64,000 nt of DNA from Elusimicrobiota bacterium (GTDB lineage: Bacteria; Elusimicrobiota; Elusimicrobia; UBA1565; UBA9628): NCBI GenBank assembly GCA_016182905.1, contig JACPFR010000021.1, positions 1 to 64,000 of the forward strand, read 5' to 3'. The position numbers were made by a program, and so were the translations under genes. This document shows, piece by piece, positions 18,465-26,655 of the stretch (position 1 is its first letter; each line of letters begins with the position of its first letter). Under the pieces are notes generated by a model. The model had not been told where the DNA came from and ran no database searches. It was given only the letters and a program-made list of their open reading frames with translations.

Positions 18465-21040
18465 GTCAGCGCTGCCCCCACTTCAGCTTGCGGCGCAGGA
18501 CCTCGAAGAAGGAGCGGCCCGGCGGCAGCAGCAGGCGCAGCGGCGTCTCCGCGCGGCGCACGCGCACCTCGTCGCCGAGCTTGAGGTCGCAGCCGGGACG
18601 GCCGTCGAGCGAGACGAGCACGCGCGGCGCCTCGCCCTCGCGGCGCTTGCCGAGGCGGATGGTCAGGGGCAGGTGCGCCGGGACGATCAAGGGCCGCTGC
18701 GTCAGCGCGTGGGGGCAGATCGGCGCCACGAGGGTCACGTCGAGGGAAGGATCGATGATCGGGCCGGAGGCGGCCAGCGAGTAGGCCGTCGAGCCCGTCG
18801 GCGTCGCGACGATGAGCCCGTCGCCGAAGTAGTCGGCCACGAAGCGCTCCCCGGAGCGGGTGGAGAGCGTGATCGCGCGAGCCTGCTCGCCGCAGCGGAT
18901 GACGACCTCGTTGAGGGCGAGGTCCGGCCCGTAGATGCGCCGGCCGGCGCGCAGGACCTCCGCCGAGAGCATCGAGCGCTCCTCGACGGCGAAGCGCCCG
19001 GCGAGGACCGCGCTCACGCAGCGCTTGAGGTCCCCCGCCTCGGCCGCCGAGAGGAAGCCCAAGGTCCCGATGTTGACGCCGAGCAGCGGGATGCCGCGCG
19101 GGGCGACCTCGCGCGCGACGTGGAGCATGGTCCCGTCGCCGCCGAGCGCGACGGCGAGGTCGGCGTCGCGCAGGGAGCGCGCCGTCGGCACGCGCGCCGC
19201 CGTCACCGTGCGCACGCCGTGCTTCTTGAGCAGGGCGCGCACGAGCTCGAGCGTCCGCGACGAGTCGGGCTTGGCCTCGTTGCGGAAAATGAGGACCGAG
19301 CCGAACGCCGGGACGGAGGGGATCTTGGATGAAGTAGGAGTCGCCATCGGTCGTGACCTCGAACGCGGACGCCCAAGGAGGCTCGATTATAGCAAAAGGC
19401 CCTTGGGCCCTTCGGATGGAAGGATTACCCCGGCCCCCGACCGAGATCTCGACGCGGCCGAGCCTCAGCGTCCACGGCCCGCCCACGGCGACCCGCTCCA
19501 AGGTCCCCGCGCCCAGAGCCCGCGAGGCTCGGCGCGCCTTAGCCCGGGGCGGCTTGGGGCCCAGGTGCCAGGCGGGGCCGCCGTTGAAGCGCAGCAGGAC
19601 GCTCCCGTCCGTCAGGAACAACGCCGACACCGGCGGACGCGGGGCCAAGGCCCGCCCGCCGGCGAAGAGGAGCGCCGCGCAAGCCGCGAGGGCGGCGCAC
19701 GCCTTGCGCCGGGGCCAGAGGCTCAGGCCCCCGAGCAGGAGGAGCCAGGAGGCGATCTCGACGCCGGTCCAAGGCCGCGGCTCGACGGCCGCCCACGACA
19801 GGGCGGCGGCGCGCACGCAGGTCCGCTCGAACAGCCGCAGGCCCGCGTCGACGAGCCCCGACGCCGCGGGCGCCGCCGCCGGGAGCCACGCGTCCGCCGC
19901 CCACAGGCCGAAGCCGCCCGCGAGCAGCGGCCCCGACAGCGGGACGAGGATGAGGTTGACGAGCGGCCCGACGAGCGAGGCTCGCCCGAACACGGCGATC
20001 CACAGCGGCCACAGCGCCGCGGCGACGGCGACGCTGATCAGGAACAGGGCCGCCGCGGCGCGCGCGAGGCGCGGCCAGGACGCGGGCGCGGCGCGCTCCG
20101 CCCCGTTGCCCGCCCAGATGATCGCCGCGCAGGCCCCCACGCTCATGACCGCGCTCGGCGACAGGGCCGACGCCGGATCGAGGACGAGCATGACCGCCGC
20201 CGCGAAGGTGAGCGCCGCCGACGCCGTCGTCTCCCGGCCGAGGGCGCGCCCCGCGAGCGCCGCGGCCAGCATCACCCAGGCGCGCACGCACGGCGGGTCG
20301 GCGCCCGCCATCAAGGTGTAGAACCCGGCGGCGCCGAGCGTCAGCGCCGCGCGCGCCGCGGGCCGGAGGCCCGCGGCGAGCCCGCACAGCGCGGCCGCCG
20401 CCGCCGCGAAGCCGATGTTCGAGCCCGAGGCGACGAGCAGGTGCGTGGCCCCCGCGTCGCGCACCGCCTTGGCGAGCCCGTCGGAGAGCGCGCCCGCGTC
20501 GCCGAGCGCGATGCCGGCGAGCAGGGCGGCCCGCTCCGGCGGGAGGCGGCGCGCGAACGCGGCCTCGGCGGACAGGCGCGCGCGCTGGGCCCAGGCCCAG
20601 GGCAGGAAGCGGACGGGAGCGCCACCCGTCGAGACCGCGACATCGCGCGCGTGGAGCACCCAGCCGCAGCCCGCGGCCGCGAGCGCCCCCGCCTCGTCGA
20701 AGTCCCCGGGGTCGCGCGGGCGCCGCGGCAGCCGCAGCTTCCCCGCGACGACCGCCTCGCGCCCCTTTTCCAGGTCCCCGACCTCGCGCCCGCGCGGAAG
20801 CCAGACCTGCGCGCGCTGGATCCCCGTCGGCGAGGCGAACGCCAGCCGCGTGCGCCAGCCCCGCCGCGTCCGGCGCACCGGCGCGTCGAGCGTCCCCGCG
20901 ACGCGCACCGGCCCCGCGTACGCCGCCTCCCTCCAGCCCTCGTCGCGGGCGGGCGCGAGATGCCCCGCGCGGCGCGCGGCCAAGACGGCCAAAGCCCCGG
21001 CGACCACGGCCCAGAACAGCGGACGGCGAAGGATCCCCAT
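18458..21040 (-). CDS. comEC: ComEC/Rec2-like competence channel; no stop before or within nadK
   Basis: The recognisable protein is residues 1-564 (down to about 19350). It has an N-terminal membrane anchor and OB-like DUF4131 region, then a polytopic Competence domain (about 165-430) with RAALLAGIALGD and HLLVASGSNIGF and many hydrophobic helices. ComEC passes single-stranded DNA across the inner membrane. The C-terminal metallo-beta-lactamase domain is absent: no HxHxDH motif follows. The frame then continues without a stop through all of nadK in another frame, where it reads as Arg/Ala-rich junk. Either the product has a long out-of-frame tail, or a frameshift or deletion has removed the natural end. 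Only residues 1-564 are well supported. Confidence 0.7.
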   Translation of the reverse strand: MGILRRPLFWAVVAGALAVLAARRAGHLAPARDEGWREAAYAGPVRVAGTLDAPVRRTRRGWRTRLAFASPTGIQRAQVWLPRGREVGDLEKGREAVVAGKLRLPRRPRDPGDFDEAGALAAAGCGWVLHARDVAVSTGGAPVRFLPWAWAQRARLSAEAAFARRLPPERAALLAGIALGDAGALSDGLAKAVRDAGATHLLVASGSNIGFAAAAAALCGLAAGLRPAARAALTLGAAGFYTLMAGADPPCVRAWVMLAAALAGRALGRETTASAALTFAAAVMLVLDPASALSPSAVMSVGACAAIIWAGNGAERAAPASWPRLARAAAALFLISVAVAAALWPLWIAVFGRASLVGPLVNLILVPLSGPLLAGGFGLWAADAWLPAAAPAASGLVDAGLRLFERTCVRAAALSWAAVEPRPWTGVEIASWLLLLGGLSLWPRRKACAALAACAALLFAGGRALAPRPPVSALFLTDGSVLLRFNGGPAWHLGPKPPRAKARRASRALGAGTLERVAVGGPWTLRLGRVEISVGGRGNPSIRRAQGPFAIIEPPWASAFEVTTDGDSYFIQDPLRPGVRLGPHFPQRGQARLVADARARARPAQEARRAHGDGGARADGALPARRRPRRRARRRRDHAPRRARGRPARHPAARRQHRDLGLPLGGRGGGPQALRERGPRRALRRRGALDALGGGPARRPAHLRAGPRPQRGRHPLRRAGSRDHALHPLRGALRGRLLRRRAHRRDADGLDGLLAGRLRPDHRSFPRRDPRGADLPPRADAAALDRPGAPAPDHPPRQAPRGRGAARARLARRPSRLRPQARRRGARAPRGDAAAPAAAAGPLLLRGPAPQAEVGAALTC
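18466..19347 (-). CDS. nadK: NAD kinase
   Basis: A 293-residue NAD kinase that makes NADP from NAD in the cytoplasm. It has the GGDGTM motif (69-74), the NIGTLGFL block, ALNEVVI, and TPTGSTAYSLAASGP. The length is normal and the protein looks intact. A GAGGT Shine-Dalgarno sequence lies 8 bases before the ATG, and an extended -10 promoter lies about 40 bases upstream. The whole gene lies, in another frame, within the unterminated comEC-like frame. It heads nadK-recN-gltX. Confidence 0.95.
   Translation of the reverse strand: MATPTSSKIPSVPAFGSVLIFRNEAKPDSSRTLELVRALLKKHGVRTVTAARVPTARSLRDADLAVALGGDGTMLHVAREVAPRGIPLLGVNIGTLGFLSAAEAGDLKRCVSAVLAGRFAVEERSMLSAEVLRAGRRIYGPDLALNEVVIRCGEQARAITLSTRSGERFVADYFGDGLIVATPTGSTAYSLAASGPIIDPSLDVTLVAPICPHALTQRPLIVPAHLPLTIRLGKRREGEAPRVLVSLDGRPGCDLKLGDEVRVRRAETPLRLLLPPGRSFFEVLRRKLKWGQR
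19386..19394 (-). promoter_or_regulatory. extended -10 promoter for nadK-recN-gltX
   Basis: On the minus strand TGCTATAAT is a perfect TGnTATAAT extended -10. The expected transcript start is near 19379, giving a leader of about 32 bases with a GAGGT ribosome site. It lies within the 3' part of the recognisable comEC coding region. Confidence 0.7.
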
Positions 21041-21057
21041 CCTTTCATACGATCGAC

Positions 21058-21084
21058 CCGCCCGTTTTGTTCCCTCGCGGGCGG
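21058..21084. other. hairpin and -10-like box in the gap between comEC and the SRPBCC gene
   Basis: In the 189-base divergent gap, CCGCCCG and CGGGCGG form a 7-bp stem (21058-21064 with 21078-21084). Further on, TATACT (21124-21129) precedes a tiny 16-codon frame (21138-21188) that overlaps the upstream ATG of the SRPBCC gene. The role is unclear; it may be promoter DNA with a short leader peptide. Confidence 0.3.
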
Positions 21085-21229
21085 CTGTTTCCGGAAACGG
21101 TTGCGGGCCGCCCGGGCGCAGGCTATACTGCGGCCGTATGCTCCTTCCCGCACTTGGCGGTCAAGAAAACGTGACGCCGGGACGATGAAAGATTTTGCAG
21201 AATCCCTCATTCCCAGGAGGTCAGCGAAC

Positions 21230-21700
21230 ATGACGACCAAGACCGAAGAGAAGAGGACCACCGGCACCGTCCGGCTCCACCGCGTGCTCAAGGCGCCGGC
21301 GGAGCGCGTCTACAAGGCGGTGCTCGATCCAGCGGCGAACTGCAAGTGGCTGCCGCCGCACGGCTTCACCTGCACGGTCCACAGCCTCGACGCCAAGGCG
21401 GGCGGGACCTACAGGATGTCCTTCACGAACTTCTCAACGGGCAAGAGCATGTCCTTCGGCGGCAGGTACGTCGAGCTCAAGCCCGGCGAACGCATCGTCG
21501 CCACCGACGCCTTCGACGACCCCGCCATGCCGGGCGAGATGCGGACCACCTACGCCTTCACCAAGGTCTCCGTCGGCACCGAGGTCAGCATCGTGCAGGA
21601 AGGCATCCCGGCGATGATCCCGGTCGAGGCCTGCTATCTGGGCTGGCAGGAGTCCTTGGAGCAGCTCGCCGCGCTCGTCGAGCCGGAGATACCCGACTGA
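21230..21700 (+). CDS. SRPBCC (AHSA1-like) domain protein
   Basis: 156 residues forming one START/SRPBCC fold of the AHSA1 type: an N-terminal strand (TVRLHRVLKAPAERVYKAVLDP), the KWLPPHGFTC block, GGTYRMSFTNF, the FGGRYVELKPGERIV strand, and a long C-terminal helix (GWQESLEQLAALVEPE). Such proteins bind hydrophobic ligands or act as small stress or co-chaperone-like proteins. The substrate is unknown. The start is set at 21230 by a strong AGGAGG 9 bases upstream; an in-frame ATG at 21184 is weaker. Its stop overlaps the next start (TGATG). Confidence 0.85.
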   Translation: MTTKTEEKRTTGTVRLHRVLKAPAERVYKAVLDPAANCKWLPPHGFTCTVHSLDAKAGGTYRMSFTNFSTGKSMSFGGRYVELKPGERIVATDAFDDPAMPGEMRTTYAFTKVSVGTEVSIVQEGIPAMIPVEACYLGWQESLEQLAALVEPEIPD

Positions 21701-22614
21701 TGAAAGTGGTCTTGGCCGGCGGCACCGGCTTCATCGGCGGCGCGCTCATCGAGACTCTGCTCCAGCGCGGCGACGCCGTCGTCCTGCTCACGCGCGACGT
21801 CGCCGGGGCCCAGCTCCGCTGGGACGGCCGCGTCGACGCCCGCCTCTGGAACGGGCGCGACCCGGGCCCGTGGGTGATGACCGTCGACGGCGCCGACGCC
21901 GTGATCAACCTCGCCGGCGAGAGCGTGGCGGGCGGGCGTTGGACCGCGGAGCGCAAGCTCGCGCTGATCAAGAGCCGCGTGGACTCGACCCGGGCGGTCG
22001 TCGCCGCGATCGAGGCGGCCAAGGAACGCCCGCTGGTCCTCGTCAACGCCTCGGCCGTGGGCTTCTACGGCGTCTCTCCGGAGGGCGAGTGCGCCGAGGA
22101 CGCGCAGCGCGGCTCCGACTTCCTCGCCGCGCTGTGCGGGCAGTGGGAGCGCGACGCCCGCGAAGCGGACAGACTCGGCGTCCGCACGGTCATGACCCGC
22201 TTCGGCGTGGTCCTGGGCAAGGGCGGCGGGGCGCTGGCCAAGATGCTGACCCCGTTCAAGCTCGGCCTCGGCGGCCCGCTCGGCGGCGGGCGCCAGCCGT
22301 TCCCGTGGGTCCACATCGACGACGTCGTCGGGGCGATCCTGTTCGCGATCGACGACGCGAAGCTCACCGGACCCGTCAACGTGACCGCGCCCGAGGCGGC
22401 GACGAACGCGGGGTTCACGAAAGCCCTCGGCCGCGCCCTTCATCGCCCGGCCTTCCTGCCCGCACCCGCCTTCGCCCTGCGCCTGGCGCTCGGCGAGATG
22501 TCCTCTCTGCTGCTCGGCGGACAGAAGGCCGCGCCGAAGAAGCTCCTCGCGCACGGCTACCAGTTCCGCCGCCCGTCGCTCGACGGGGCCCTCGCCTCGC
22601 TGTTCACGAAGTAG
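21700..22614 (+). CDS. TIGR01777-type NAD(P)-dependent epimerase-like oxidoreductase
   Basis: 304 residues, extended short-chain dehydrogenase fold. It has the glycine-rich dinucleotide motif GGTGFIGG (7-14), the INLAGESVAGGRW block that marks the YfcH/TIGR01777 family, NASAVGFYG, TRFGVVLGKGGGAL and the PWVHIDDVVGAI block. The C-terminal DUF1731-like part ends with SLDGALASLF. The reaction is not known for the family. Its start overlaps the SRPBCC stop, and this pairing with a SRPBCC protein recurs in other bacteria. Confidence 0.88.
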   Translation: MKVVLAGGTGFIGGALIETLLQRGDAVVLLTRDVAGAQLRWDGRVDARLWNGRDPGPWVMTVDGADAVINLAGESVAGGRWTAERKLALIKSRVDSTRAVVAAIEAAKERPLVLVNASAVGFYGVSPEGECAEDAQRGSDFLAALCGQWERDAREADRLGVRTVMTRFGVVLGKGGGALAKMLTPFKLGLGGPLGGGRQPFPWVHIDDVVGAILFAIDDAKLTGPVNVTAPEAATNAGFTKALGRALHRPAFLPAPAFALRLALGEMSSLLLGGQKAAPKKLLAHGYQFRRPSLDGALASLFTK

Positions 22615-22628
22615 CACAGGAATGCGAC

Positions 22629-22648
22629 GCGCGGTCCATGGACCGCGC
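22629..22648. repeat. perfect 20-bp palindrome
   Basis: Bases 22629-22648 are their own reverse complement, centred on CCATGG within GCGCGG...CCGCGC arms. It lies 15 bases after the TIGR01777 stop and 26 bases before the SDR start. There is no loop and no T tail, so an operator is as likely as a terminator. The regulator is unknown. Confidence 0.5.
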
Positions 22649-22661
22649 TCCGCGCCCTCGC

Positions 22662-22667
22662 TATCCT
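22662..22667 (+). promoter_or_regulatory. -10-like box before the SDR gene
   Basis: TATCCT ends 6 bases before the ATG at 22674. There is no Shine-Dalgarno sequence, which fits a leaderless start. Confidence 0.4.
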
Positions 22668-22673
22668 TGCGGC

Positions 22674-23372
22674 ATGAACGTTCTTAAGCCGTCCGCGGAC
22701 CACGGGAAGCTCGTCGCCGGCCGGAGGGTGTTGATCACGGGGGCGTCCTCCGGGATCGGACGCGCCCTCGCCGCCGCGTTCCAGGTCGACGGCGCCGTCC
22801 TTGCGGTGTGCGCCCGCCGCGAGGTCCCAGTGGGCGAGGCGGCGTCTTTCCGCGCCGACGTCTCGAAGCCGGAGGACGTCGAGAGGCTCATCCGCGGGGT
22901 CGAGGAGGCGCTCGGCGGCCTCGACGCGGTGGTCAACAACGCGGGCGTCCTCGAGGCCGGGCGCGTGACCGAGCAGCCGCTCGAGCAATGGCGCCGCGCG
23001 CTGGAGATCAACCTCACCGGCCCGCTGCTCGTCGCTCGCGCGGCGGCGCGGCTGATGCCCCGCGGCAGCGTGATCAACGTGACCTCGGGCCTGGGCTTCT
23101 TCCCGATGGAGCCGTATCACGCCTACTGCGTCTCCAAGGCCGGGCTCAACATGCTCACTCGCGCCCTGGCCGCGGAGTGGCGCGGGCGCATCGCGGTGAA
23201 CGCGGTCGATCCCGGCGTCGCCCGCACCGCGATGAACCCTTCGGCCGCGGAGGAGCCGGCCGGCGTCTATCCCATCGTGCGCGCCCTGGTCGCGGCCGGC
23301 GCGGAAGGTCCGACGGGCCGCTGCTTCAAGAAAAACGGCGAGGACGTCCCCTGGGCCGGGTGCCTCAAATGA
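22674..23372 (+). CDS. short-chain dehydrogenase/reductase
   Basis: 232 residues, classical SDR. Cofactor motif TGASSGIG at 22-29, NNAG at 88-91, catalytic S138, Y151 and K155 (YCVSK), and the VNAVDPGVARTAM segment after the active site. No basic residue is visible directly after the first strand other than CARRE, which suggests NADP, though weakly. The substrate is unknown. It is probably transcribed alone from a box just before the ATG. Confidence 0.88.
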   Translation: MNVLKPSADHGKLVAGRRVLITGASSGIGRALAAAFQVDGAVLAVCARREVPVGEAASFRADVSKPEDVERLIRGVEEALGGLDAVVNNAGVLEAGRVTEQPLEQWRRALEINLTGPLLVARAAARLMPRGSVINVTSGLGFFPMEPYHAYCVSKAGLNMLTRALAAEWRGRIAVNAVDPGVARTAMNPSAAEEPAGVYPIVRALVAAGAEGPTGRCFKKNGEDVPWAGCLK

Positions 23373-23447
23373 GCCCGAAACGGCCTGGGTCCAAGGTCTA
23401 AGCCTCCTCGGGTCCTTCTTCCCTAGTCCTCCGTCGAGGGGCGGTGG

Positions 23448-23453
23448 TAGGAT
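23448..23453 (+). promoter_or_regulatory. -10-like box before the secreted PLD gene
   Basis: TAGGAT ends exactly 6 bases before the ATG at 23460, with only GGGGCC between. A leaderless transcript is plausible. Confidence 0.4.
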
Positions 23454-23459
23454 GGGGCC

Positions 23460-25610
23460 ATGAAGCGACTCCTCGCCCCCGTCCTCTGCGTCCTGCTCGA
23501 GCTGCCCTCCGCCGCGGCCGTCGTCGTGCCGCGCGTGCAGGCCGGGCTGACCCCGGCCCTGGGGCCGTCGCTCTCGGCTCCCGCGCTCTCGGCGCCGTCG
23601 TTCCAGCTCTCCCCGACAGCTTCCCTGACCCCCTCCTTGAGCGTCGCCGCCTTGCTCGCGGCTCCCGCCGCCCCTGTCCCCGTCGCCCCCGCCGCTCCCG
23701 TCTCCGCAGCCGTGCCCGCCGCCTTCGCCGCGCATCCGCTGCTTTCGGCCCCCGCCGCGCCCGGTCCCGTCGGCGCCGCCGCGACGCGCGCCGCCGAGGC
23801 CGCGCGCACGGCGCTCGCCGCCGCCGGCTTCGCCGCCCCGAGCGCCGCCGAGAAGGCCGACGACGCCGTCCCGGCCCGGAAGGCCAGTCACGATTTCGCG
23901 AAGATGTTCGCGCTCGCGCGCGAGGTGATGAAGCGCCCCGAGGCCCGCCGCTTCCTGCGCGAGGTCTTCAAGGAGGAGCTCACCCTCACCGACGAGCAGA
24001 AGAAGGAGTTCGCCCTCGAGGACGGCGTCAAGGACATGTCCGAGAGCCAGTTCATGCTGATGCTCCAGCACAACCCCGCGCTGTGGCCCGAGGTCGAGGC
24101 GTTCCTGAAGGCCGCCAAGAAGGAGGACAAGGCCGACCCCGACGCCGCGGACACCGAGTTCGAGAACGCGATGCGCGCCAAGTTCCGCGAGCTCCTCGCC
24201 GACCAGCGCGTCGCCGAGGTCTTCCGCAAGTTCAACGACCCCCTCACGCCGATGACCCTCGAGCTTCCCGGCGGCAAGCCCGGCTACCGCAACGCCGAAG
24301 TCCACGCCAACCATCAGCGCGTCGTCGACGGCAAGACCGTCCCCGCCGGCGACCTCAAGAAGGTCCTGCTCGACTTCATCGCCGGCGCCGAGACCGAGAT
24401 CATGTTCAACGTCTTCGACTTCGACCTGATGGACGTCGCCGACGCCCTGATCGCGCGGGCCAAGGACGGGGTCGTCGTCACCGGCGGCATCGACAAGAAC
24501 GTCGTCGAGTCCCGCCCCGAGGTCAAGGCCGTCTTCGACAAGCTCAACAAAGCCAAGGGCATCGCCATCCGCGCCGTCGACTCGGTCGGCCTCAACCACC
24601 AGAAGGTCATGGTCCGCGACTTCAACGACGAGAAGAAGGCCAAGGCGCTGTTCTCGTCGGGCAACTTCACGCAGTCCTGCATCGGCCCCGAGGGCGACCT
24701 TAAAGATCTTCCGGCCGCGAAGCGGCCGAAAGACTCGCTGCCCAACGCCAACCACATGCTCGTCCTCGACAGCTTCCTGCTGGCGCAGGTCGCGGCCAAC
24801 AGCCTGACCAAGACCCTCGTCTACGGCCTGCGCGGCGGCGAGTACCCGCTCGACGGCGCCTACAAGGTGCTCGGCGACGACGGGCAGTGGCTCGTCATCT
24901 CCTTCTCGCCGCGCGGCGGCATGGGCGACATCAACCGCGACATGACGCGCCGGCTCATCACGACGACCAAAGGCCCCCTGAGACTGCTGCAGTTCGCGTT
25001 CTCCTCGGAGGCGGTGCGCGACGCGATCATCGAGCGCGCGCGGATCGAGGGCAAGGACTTCGACCTCAAGGCCGTCGGCGACACGCCCTTCGCGGTGCGG
25101 CCGTGGAGCGTCTTCCTCGAGCTCGCCGGCTACGCGCTCGACGAGACGGAAGGCAAGGCCAAGGAGTACGTCGAGGCCGCCGCCAACGCCCTGCGCGAGG
25201 TCCTCGGCACCGAGCGCTACGAGGCGATCCGCAAGAACCTGCGCGTCGGCCCGCGCGCGTACAAGAACCACGTCTACAAGCCCGAGGAGGGCGCCGCGGT
25301 CCAGTACAACGCGAAGATCCACCACAAGGTGGTCATCAGCGGCGATTACGCGGTGCTCGGCACCTCGTTCAACTTCAGCGAAGCCGCCAACTCCAACCAG
25401 GAGCAGTTCCTGCTGACCAGCGACAAGGCCCTCGTCGCCGCGATGACGTCCGTCTTCGACGGGCTGTTCGCGTTGGCGACGACCTCGATCGTCGAGGAGA
25501 TCGTCCGCCGCAACGAGCTGTTCCGGAAGAACGAGGCCGAGGACGAGGGCGGCGACGCGCAGTACGACCACGTCGACAGGGAAGCCCGCCGCTCGCGCAA
25601 GAAGGGCTGA
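23460..25610 (+). CDS. secreted phospholipase-D-like protein
   Basis: 716 residues. A signal peptide (LLAPVLCVLLELPSAAA) is followed by a long Ala/Pro/Ser-rich tract to about residue 140, then helical and PLD-like domains. The first HKD motif is canonical (H380, K382, D387). The second reads H621-x-K623 with Asp at 629, one residue later than normal, followed by GTSFNFS. PLD-superfamily enzymes use both motifs to cleave phosphodiesters via a phosphohistidine. The substrate could be phospholipid or nucleic acid. The Ala/Pro-rich leader is typical of exported proteins in this window. The C-terminal end is very charged. Confidence 0.75.
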   Translation: MKRLLAPVLCVLLELPSAAAVVVPRVQAGLTPALGPSLSAPALSAPSFQLSPTASLTPSLSVAALLAAPAAPVPVAPAAPVSAAVPAAFAAHPLLSAPAAPGPVGAAATRAAEAARTALAAAGFAAPSAAEKADDAVPARKASHDFAKMFALAREVMKRPEARRFLREVFKEELTLTDEQKKEFALEDGVKDMSESQFMLMLQHNPALWPEVEAFLKAAKKEDKADPDAADTEFENAMRAKFRELLADQRVAEVFRKFNDPLTPMTLELPGGKPGYRNAEVHANHQRVVDGKTVPAGDLKKVLLDFIAGAETEIMFNVFDFDLMDVADALIARAKDGVVVTGGIDKNVVESRPEVKAVFDKLNKAKGIAIRAVDSVGLNHQKVMVRDFNDEKKAKALFSSGNFTQSCIGPEGDLKDLPAAKRPKDSLPNANHMLVLDSFLLAQVAANSLTKTLVYGLRGGEYPLDGAYKVLGDDGQWLVISFSPRGGMGDINRDMTRRLITTTKGPLRLLQFAFSSEAVRDAIIERARIEGKDFDLKAVGDTPFAVRPWSVFLELAGYALDETEGKAKEYVEAAANALREVLGTERYEAIRKNLRVGPRAYKNHVYKPEEGAAVQYNAKIHHKVVISGDYAVLGTSFNFSEAANSNQEQFLLTSDKALVAAMTSVFDGLFALATTSIVEEIVRRNELFRKNEAEDEGGDAQYDHVDREARRSRKKG

Positions 25611-25708
25611 GCGCGCCGGACACGCGCCCGCCACAAATGATTCACGCGGCATCAATTGGCATGCCCGTCCAGACCTGGCATCCTGTGTCAACGACGCACG
25701 GAGGTTCC

Positions 25709-25963
25709 ATGCCGATGACTCAAAACAGGGTGAAGCACATGACGTACGACGCCGGCAGCCGGCTGTCCCGGTTCACGGAGGAGGCGCGCCTGCGCCTGAA
25801 GAAGCGCGGCGGAGAGCTGCTCGCGGAGGCGCAGGGGCAGAGCGAGCGCGCGATCAAGAACTCGCGCGGCTGGATCGTCAAGAATCCCGGCCTCGCCGTC
25901 GGGTGCGCCTTTCTGGCCGGAGCCGCCGCGACCGCGCTGATCCGCCGGAAGAAGACGGAGTAA
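25709..25963 (+). CDS. small DUF883/ElaB-like membrane-anchored protein
   Basis: 84 residues. A charged helix (RLSRFTEEARLRLKKRGGELL) leads to KNPGLAVGCAFLAGAAATALIRRKK, the terminal glycine-rich membrane segment with basic tail seen in the DUF883/YqjD/ElaB family. Members anchor to the inner membrane and some bind ribosomes in stationary phase. GGAGG stands 4 bases before the ATG at 25709 and 10 before an alternative ATG at 25715; either may be used. Confidence 0.65.
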   Translation: MPMTQNRVKHMTYDAGSRLSRFTEEARLRLKKRGGELLAEAQGQSERAIKNSRGWIVKNPGLAVGCAFLAGAAATALIRRKKTE

Positions 25964-26016
25964 CCGCGCCGTTCAGGGGCCGCGCGCGCGGCCAGGGAGC
26001 GCGCGCGGCCCGGAGC

Positions 26017-26559
26017 TCAGCGGAACAGTAGCCGCCGCATCGACGGCTGAGACTTCCCCGCCGCCGCGAGCTGAAGGGTGCGCAGGTAGTCGCCGCGCGC
26101 CTCCTCGACGGTCAAGCGGCCCTTGACGATCCCGTCGGCCAGGTTGAGCATCAGCACGTTGCGCTCCTCGCTCGTCGAACGCGCGGACAGCTCGTTGCCG
26201 TCCGCCGACACGCGAAGGCCGCTGCTGAACGCCGCGAGGGCGTCCCGCTTGTCCGCGGGGACCGGATAGACGATCGAGCTCTCGATGTTCCTCCCGAAGG
26301 CGCTGTTGTCGAAGAAGCCGAGCTCGTCCCACACCACGATCCGCTTCCACGGCCCCCGATCCTCCCAGACGAGCCGGTCCTCGACCATGCGGGTCGGCGG
26401 GCCGTATTTCTCGACCATCAGCTCGTTGGTCAGGGTCGACCCTTGGGAGGAGCCCCGCTCGGCGGTCTCCTCCCGCGCGCGGCGCCACTCGGAGAGGCGC
26501 GGCGAACACGCGGAGCAGGCGGCGAGGAGCAGCAAGGCGGCGGCGATCGGTCGAGGCAT
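26017..26559 (-). CDS. predicted lipoprotein of unknown function
   Basis: 180 residues. The signal peptide ends in a lipobox (LLAAC, with a second SAC just after). The mature protein begins near WRRAREETAERG and contains an SmpA/OmlA-like opening (LTNELMVEKYGPPTRMVEDRLVWEDRG): a helix then a short strand pair, seen in several outer-membrane-assembly lipoproteins. The similarity is only by eye. ATG at 26559 is chosen for its AGGAGG and signal peptide; the frame extends further upstream. It is convergent with the DUF883-like gene. Confidence 0.6.
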   Translation of the reverse strand: MPRPIAAALLLLAACSACSPRLSEWRRAREETAERGSSQGSTLTNELMVEKYGPPTRMVEDRLVWEDRGPWKRIVVWDELGFFDNSAFGRNIESSIVYPVPADKRDALAAFSSGLRVSADGNELSARSTSEERNVLMLNLADGIVKGRLTVEEARGDYLRTLQLAAAGKSQPSMRRLLFR

Positions 26560-26642
26560 GAACCCTCCTGCGCGGTGCGCGACTCCCACGATACCTGAAG
26601 CCGCCGCCGCCGGGAATGGACGGATTGTAAAGGTATTTTTGG

Positions 26643-26648
26643 TAAAGT
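26643..26648 (+). promoter_or_regulatory. -10-like box before anmK
   Basis: TAAAGT ends 7 bases before the ATG at 26656, with no ribosome site between. This would drive the run from anmK to the oxidase-like gene. Confidence 0.4.
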
Positions 26649-26655
26649 CCACGCC

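Noticed and set aside
18935-21700. A 921-codon plus-strand frame ending in the SRPBCC gene
   Set aside because: Only the last 156 codons, after a strong ribosome site at 21215, form a recognisable protein. The rest is antisense to comEC and nadK.
22557-25691. A 1044-codon open frame on the minus strand
   Set aside because: It lies antisense to the SDR and PLD genes, has GC-rich shadow composition (His/Arg/Gly/Asp), no domain, and no promoter. Long stop-free shadows are expected at this GC content.
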